47,739 nucleotides of DNA from contig NZ_BAFX01000126.1 in the NCBI RefSeq assembly GCF_000308815.1, positions 1-47,739 of the forward strand, in the 5' to 3' direction. Positions within the stretch are counted from its first letter, which is position 1. Every line of letters begins with the position of its first letter. The position numbers and the translations under genes are program-made. Positions 43,403 to 47,739 of the stretch are shown here, piece after piece. This DNA is from Nocardia concava NBRC 100430. Its GTDB lineage: Bacteria; Actinomycetota; Actinomycetes; Mycobacteriales; Mycobacteriaceae. The notes beneath the pieces are model-generated. The model was not told the origin of the DNA, made no database searches, and worked only from the letters and a program-made list of their open reading frames with translations.

Positions 43403-44236
43403 CTACTGCGCGAATCCCGCGCTGCCGGCCGTGGCCGCGCGCTGCACGATTCGCTCGGCATGCCGGATGACCGGCATATCCACCATGCGACCCTCGAAGG
43501 TGAAGACACCCCGATGATTCGGCGCTTCCGCCAATAGTCTGCGCGCCCAGTCGACCTCGTCGACGCCCGGCGCGTACGCGGTCCGGATCACCGGAACCTG
43601 GCTGGGATGAATGGCCACCTTGGCATCGAATCCGATGGCCACGGCGTCCAGCGACTCGACCGCCAGCCCCTCCAGATCCTTGATATCCAGATACACCGAA
43701 TCCAGCGCGAACTTCCCGTACGCCTTGGCCGCCAGCAGCGACTGCGAGCGCACGTGCCGCGCCACATCCCGATACCCGCCGTCGGCGTGCCGGGAGGAGT
43801 TCCCGCCCAGCGCGGCGACCAGATCCTCCGCACCCCACATGACGCCGATGGCATTGCGCACCATGACCGCCCGGCCGACCGCGAGCGCGCCCAGCGGCGA
43901 TTCGACGAGCGCGATCACCTCGTAGTCGGCCAGCCGCGTGATCTGTTCGGCCGATTCGCATTTCGGCAGCATGATGCGCCGGTACTCGGTGCGCACCAGC
44001 GCGTCCAGATCGAGCATGTGCTCGAGCGTGCCCGCCGCATTGACCCGGACGACGGTGCGTTCGGGATCGAGCGGCGTCGAGATCAGCGCCTCGCGCGCCA
44101 CCGCCTTGTCCGACTCGGCGACACCGTCTTCCAGATCGATGATCACCACATCGGCGGCGGCGAGCGCCTTGGCGTACCGCTCGGGCCGGTCGGCCGGGCA
44201 GAAAAGCCAAGCGGGACCGGGCATTTCCCAACTCAT
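43403..44236 (-). CDS. citE: CitE-like (HpcH/HpaI family) beta-hydroxyacyl-CoA lyase
   Basis: The protein has 277 residues. The TIM-barrel family motifs are WLFCPADRPERYAKAL, IIDLEDGVAESDK, RIMLPKCES, VALVESPLGAL, WGAEDLVAALGG and DAKVAIHPSQVPVI, with the Mg-binding acidic residues. Its position matches M. tuberculosis Rv2498c, a lyase reported to act in leucine degradation (HMG-CoA cleavage) and on citramalyl-CoA from itaconate. The name citE is historical; citrate lyase subunits are absent. The start overlaps the maoC stop (ATGA, 44233-44236). Confidence 0.9.
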   Translation of the reverse strand: MSWEMPGPAWLFCPADRPERYAKALAAADVVIIDLEDGVAESDKAVAREALISTPLDPERTVVRVNAAGTLEHMLDLDALVRTEYRRIMLPKCESAEQITRLADYEVIALVESPLGALAVGRAVMVRNAIGVMWGAEDLVAALGGNSSRHADGGYRDVARHVRSQSLLAAKAYGKFALDSVYLDIKDLEGLAVESLDAVAIGFDAKVAIHPSQVPVIRTAYAPGVDEVDWARRLLAEAPNHRGVFTFEGRMVDMPVIRHAERIVQRAATAGSAGFAQ

Positions 44237-44712
44237 ACCGGTTTCTTCCTGACGAGGGTTTTCCGGACGGCGGTGGCCACGACATCACCACTCTGATTGC
44301 GCCCGGTGTGCGCGAAGGTCACAATCCCCTCGCCCGGACGGCTCTTGGATTCCCGCAGGTCGGTGACCACGGTCTCCGCGTACAGCGTGTCACCGTGGAA
44401 AAGCGGTTTGGGGAAGGCGATATCGGAGAACCCCAGATTCGCGACGATGGTGCCCTGGGTCAGCTGCGCCACCGACAGGCCCACCAGGGTGGACAGTGTG
44501 AACATCGAATTCACCAGCCGCTGATGGAAAGGCGGCAGCGCCTCCGAGAACGCGGCATCCAGATGCAGGGCCTGGGTGTTCATGGTCAGCGTCGTGAACA
44601 GCACATTGTCGGCCTCGGTGATGGTGCGGCCCGGCCGGTGCTCGTACACCACACCGGTCTCGAACTCCTCGAACCACAAGCCGCGCTGGACGACCCGCTT
44701 CACAGAGCTCAC
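44233..44712 (-). CDS. MaoC-family hot-dog dehydratase/hydratase
   Basis: The 159-residue single hot-dog domain reads WFEEFETGVVYEHRPGRTITEADNVLFTTLTMNTQ, with the Asp and His positions of the R-hydratase family (ALHLDAAFSEA), and LFHGDTLYAETVVTDLRESKSRPGEG. It corresponds in place to Rv2499c. By context it may hydrate 3-methylglutaconyl-CoA to HMG-CoA; this is inferred. It starts at GTG overlapping the fadE stop (GTGA). Confidence 0.87.
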   Translation of the reverse strand: MSSVKRVVQRGLWFEEFETGVVYEHRPGRTITEADNVLFTTLTMNTQALHLDAAFSEALPPFHQRLVNSMFTLSTLVGLSVAQLTQGTIVANLGFSDIAFPKPLFHGDTLYAETVVTDLRESKSRPGEGIVTFAHTGRNQSGDVVATAVRKTLVRKKPV

Positions 44713-45869
44713 AGGCCGAGCTCCCGCCCGATCAGCATCAACTGCACCTCCGTGGTGCCCTCACCGATTTCCAGGATCTTGCTGTCGCGATAGTGCCGGG
44801 CCACAGCATATTCGTTCATGAAGCCGTAGCCGCCGAAGATCTGCGTGGCGTCGCGGGCATTGTCCATGGCGGCCTCGCTGGCGACCAGCTTGGCGATGGC
44901 GGCTTCCTTCTTGAAGGGCTTGCCGGACAGCATGAGCGCGGCCGCGTCGTAGTAGGCGGTGCGGGCGGCATGGGCGCGCGCCTCCATGCGAGCGATCTTG
45001 AACGCGATGGCCTGATTGCTGCCGATGGCCCGCCCGAACGCCTGCCGATCATGCGCGTACCGCACGCTCTCGTCGACACAGCCCTGCGCCGCGCCGACGG
45101 ACAGCGCCGCGATGGCGATTCGGCCCTCGTCGAGGATCCGCAGGAAGTTGGCGTAGCCGCGACCCCGCTCGCCCAGCAGATTCTCGGCAGGCACCCGCAC
45201 GTCGTCGAACGACAGCGGATGGGTATCCGACGCATTCCACCCGACCTTGTTGTAGGCCGGCTCGGCGGTGAAGCCGGGAGTGTCGGTCGGCACGATGATC
45301 GTGGAGATCTCCTTCTTGCCGTCCACGCCGCCGGTCACCGCGGTCACGGTCACCAGCCGGGTGATATCGGTGCCCGAGTTGGTGATGAACTGCTTGGAGC
45401 CGTTGATGATCCAGCTGTCGCCGTCCAGCACCGCCGTGGTCCGGGTGCCGCCCGCATCGCTGCCCGCGCCCGGCTCGGTCAGCCCGAACGCACCCAGCGC
45501 ACGACCGGAGGCCAGCAGCGGCAGCCACTCCGCCTTCTGCTTGTCATTGCCGAACCGGTAGATCGGCATGGCGCCCAGCGAGACACCCGCCTCCAGCGTG
45601 ATGGCCACGCTCTGGTCGACCTTGCCCAGTTCCTCGAGCGCCAGGCACAGCGCGAAGTAATCCCCGCCCATGCCGCCGAATTCCTCCGGGAACGGCAGGC
45701 CGAACAGGCCCATATCGGCCATGCCCGCGACGACCTCGTACGGGAAGCTGTGCTCGGCATCGTGCTTGGCGGCGACCGGGGCCACTACCTGATTGGCGAA
45801 ATCACGCACGGTGAGCGCGAGCTGGCGGTACTCGTCGGGCAAAGTTCCGGTGGACAGGAAATCGGTCAT
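44709..45869 (-). CDS. fadE19: Acyl-CoA dehydrogenase (FadE19-like)
   Basis: This 386-residue FAD enzyme has the usual domain order. GAFGLTEPGAGSDAGGTRTTAV and WIINGSKQFITNSG bind FAD and substrate. RQAFGRAIGSNQAIAFKIARM and QIFGGYGFMNEYAVARHYRD are dimer and FAD motifs. GEGTTEVQ places the catalytic-type Glu at residue 370. Isovaleryl-CoA dehydrogenases usually have Ala there and a base in another helix. In context it should oxidise isovaleryl-CoA or another branched short acyl-CoA, but the Glu position leaves room for straight-chain substrates. Its ATG overlaps the accA1 stop. Confidence 0.88.
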   Translation of the reverse strand: MTDFLSTGTLPDEYRQLALTVRDFANQVVAPVAAKHDAEHSFPYEVVAGMADMGLFGLPFPEEFGGMGGDYFALCLALEELGKVDQSVAITLEAGVSLGAMPIYRFGNDKQKAEWLPLLASGRALGAFGLTEPGAGSDAGGTRTTAVLDGDSWIINGSKQFITNSGTDITRLVTVTAVTGGVDGKKEISTIIVPTDTPGFTAEPAYNKVGWNASDTHPLSFDDVRVPAENLLGERGRGYANFLRILDEGRIAIAALSVGAAQGCVDESVRYAHDRQAFGRAIGSNQAIAFKIARMEARAHAARTAYYDAAALMLSGKPFKKEAAIAKLVASEAAMDNARDATQIFGGYGFMNEYAVARHYRDSKILEIGEGTTEVQLMLIGRELGL

Positions 45870-47739
45870 GACTGAATGTTCTCCTCGGCGATGATGCGGG
45901 CCAGCGGCTGTTCGAGTTTCACTTGCGCACCCGCTTCGACCAGCAGCTCGACGCGGCCGGCAATGGGTGCGGTGAGGGCGTGCTCCATCTTCATGGCCTC
46001 CACCACCACGATGGGCGTCCCCGCCTCGACGTGCGCGCCATCGGCGACGGGGGTGGCGATGACGGAACCCGGCATGGGGCTTTGGATTTCGGCGTCACCG
46101 ACGTGCGCGTCACCGGCGCGGACGTCGAGTTCGGCGACCTCGCGGAGCAGCGCGGTGCCGGTCCGGTCGGCGACCCAGATCTGGCCCGGCTGGGTGGCGA
46201 CGCGGAAGGCGGTGCGAAGGCCGTCAAGGGTCACCGTCAGCGAGGAACCCTCGGAAAGGACGGCCAGCGAGCGCTTTTCGCCCTCCTCAACCCAGGCGGT
46301 GGCTTGCGACGGGGTCCCTTCGATGTACACATGCGCCGTCCGATCGCCTCCGATCAGCCGAACCCCAACGGGCGCATGTTCCCCGACTCGCCAACCGCTG
46401 GGCTGCAGCCACGGATCGGCGGGCCCATCCGGGAACCGCCCCACCCACAACTGCGCGGCAGCAGCGATGAACTGCTCGTCCGTGACAGCGGCAGGTGTGA
46501 AATCCACGGCCCGCCGATCCAGCAGACCCGTATCCAGCCGCCCCGCCAGCACATCCGAATCCGCGAGCAGGAACCGCGCGAAGTCGATATTCGTCCGCAC
46601 CCCGAGAATCTGCGTATCCCGCAGCGCCCCATCCAGTTTGGCGATCGCAGCGGCCCGATCCGAGGCATGCGCGATGACCTTCGACAGCATCGGGTCGTAA
46701 TCGGTCCCGACCACGGTCCCCGCCCGCAGCCCCGAATCCACCCGCACGCCGGGCCCTTCCGGCTCCGACAAGGCCAGCACGGTGCCACCGGTCGGCAGGA
46801 AATCGCGCCCCGGATCCTCCGCGTACACCCGCGCCTCGATGGCGTGCCCGGTGAGCCGGATGTCCTCCTGCGCGGCCGCCAGCTTCTGCCCGGCCGCGAT
46901 GCGCACCTGGCATTCCACCAGATCGACGCCGGTCACCAGCTCGGTCACCGGATGCTCGACCTGGAGCCGGGTATTCATCTCCATGAAGAAGAACTCGTCC
47001 GGAGCATCCGCGGAAACAATGAATTCCACGGTCCCCGCGCCCACGTAATCCACACTGCGCGCGGTATTGCAGGCCGCCGCACCGATCCGGGCCCGGGTCC
47101 TCGCGTCCAGCAATGGCGACGGTGCTTCCTCGATCACCTTCTGATGCCGCCGCTGCAGGCTGCATTCGCGCTCGCCCAGATGCAGCACATGCCCGAACTG
47201 GTCGGCCAGAATCTGCACCTCGATATGCCGGGGCCGGGTGACGAAGCGTTCCAGGAACAGCGTGTCGTCCCCGAACGCTGCCCCGGCCTCACGACGCGCA
47301 CTCACCAGTGCGGCAGGCAGATCGGCCGGGTCGTCCACCCGCCGCATCCCCTTACCGCCGCCACCGGCCGACGGCTTGACCAGCACCGGATACCCGATTT
47401 CGGTTGCGGCGTCGATCAATTCGGCATCGGTGAGCCCGGGCTTGGCGATGCCGGGCACCACCGGCACCCCGTATTCGGCCACCGCGTTCTTGGCGGTGAT
47501 CTTGTCGCCCATGACCTCGATGGCCCGCGCCGACGGGCCGAGGAACGCGATCCCCGCATCCTCGAGCGTCGCCGCGAAGGCCGAATTCTCCGACAGGAAG
47601 CCGTATCCCGGATGCACGGCCTGCGCACCGGACCGCACGGCGGCCGAAACGACTTTCTCGATGCTCAGGTACGACTCCCGAGCCGGTGCCGGTCCCAGCC
47701 GCACGGCCGTATCCGCCTCCCGCACGTGACGGGCACCCG
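45866..47739 (-). CDS. accA1: Acyl-CoA carboxylase biotin-containing alpha subunit (N-terminus outside window)
   Basis: About 624 codons are present; the first few dozen residues are cut by the right edge (the visible frame enters at GARHVREADTAVRLG). The biotin carboxylase domain has KPSAGGGGKGMRRV, HIEVQILADQFGHVLHLGER and EMNTRLQVEHPVTE. A BT-like middle and a C-terminal biotinyl domain follow, with EAMKMEH and the biotin Lys 41 residues from the end. It pairs with an AccD1 beta subunit expected upstream outside the window. In this operon type it is the 3-methylcrotonyl-CoA carboxylase of leucine breakdown. The stop overlaps fadE (ATGA). Confidence 0.92.
   Translation of the reverse strand, partial: GARHVREADTAVRLGPAPARESYLSIEKVVSAAVRSGAQAVHPGYGFLSENSAFAATLEDAGIAFLGPSARAIEVMGDKITAKNAVAEYGVPVVPGIAKPGLTDAELIDAATEIGYPVLVKPSAGGGGKGMRRVDDPADLPAALVSARREAGAAFGDDTLFLERFVTRPRHIEVQILADQFGHVLHLGERECSLQRRHQKVIEEAPSPLLDARTRARIGAAACNTARSVDYVGAGTVEFIVSADAPDEFFFMEMNTRLQVEHPVTELVTGVDLVECQVRIAAGQKLAAAQEDIRLTGHAIEARVYAEDPGRDFLPTGGTVLALSEPEGPGVRVDSGLRAGTVVGTDYDPMLSKVIAHASDRAAAIAKLDGALRDTQILGVRTNIDFARFLLADSDVLAGRLDTGLLDRRAVDFTPAAVTDEQFIAAAAQLWVGRFPDGPADPWLQPSGWRVGEHAPVGVRLIGGDRTAHVYIEGTPSQATAWVEEGEKRSLAVLSEGSSLTVTLDGLRTAFRVATQPGQIWVADRTGTALLREVAELDVRAGDAHVGDAEIQSPMPGSVIATPVADGAHVEAGTPIVVVEAMKMEHALTAPIAGRVELLVEAGAQVKLEQPLARIIAEENIQS

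Overview
The window is high-GC actinobacterial DNA, most likely from a Nocardia or a close relative in the Mycobacteriales. This rests on GC-rich third codon positions, many GTG starts, 4-base gene overlaps, a DUF4254-like protein, an accA1-fadE-maoC-citE operon laid out as in mycobacteria, and a very large NRPS gene.

Positions 1-27160 (minus strand) are one uninterrupted reading frame for a giant non-ribosomal peptide synthetase. At least 9,053 residues lie in the window and the 3' end is off the left edge. Reading from the N-terminus it holds C-A-T modules 1-5, a C-A-T-E module 6, C-A-T module 7 and C-A with the start of T for module 8. All C, A and T core motifs lie in the same frame. Specificity residues read by eye give X1-Thr-Ser-Ser-Thr-D-(hydrophobic)-Ser-X8, where X1 and X8 share an unusual pocket. 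The first C domain resembles the EntF-type starter class, so an acyl or aryl cap is likely. Two copies of a palindromic element of about 75 bp (4822-4903 and 15601-15678) lie inside the NRPS gene. Both are in the same orientation and frame, and both add about 25 residues including VDSGQKHAGMTG.

Positions 27161-28687 hold an intergenic regulatory region, cobM and a PPOX-fold flavin/F420 protein. A Uma2-family protein (28793-29377) follows. Next are a two-component system (minus strand, 29397-31183) and, divergent from it, an FtsX-type permease plus ABC ATPase (31313-33126), a layout typical of sensor-regulated exporters. A WYL regulator (minus) and an epoxide-hydrolase-like gene (plus) diverge across an inverted repeat. 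A TetR regulator and an SDR gene each carry nearly the same operator-like site. A DUF4254-like gene follows.

Positions 37283-40709 (minus) form a tightly overlapping operon: NCS1 nucleobase permease, IPNS-like 2-oxoglutarate dioxygenase, adenosine-deaminase-family protein. A divergent XRE-cupin regulator (40852-41448) sits upstream of it. This looks like a little-described nucleobase/nucleoside catabolic system.

Positions 41459-47739 (minus) form a five-gene operon, accA1 (cut by the window edge), fadE, maoC, citE and aacS. It fits leucine/isovalerate degradation ending in activation of acetoacetate. I saw no rRNA, tRNA, CRISPR array or transposase, and no stretch over 300 bases lacks a gene.
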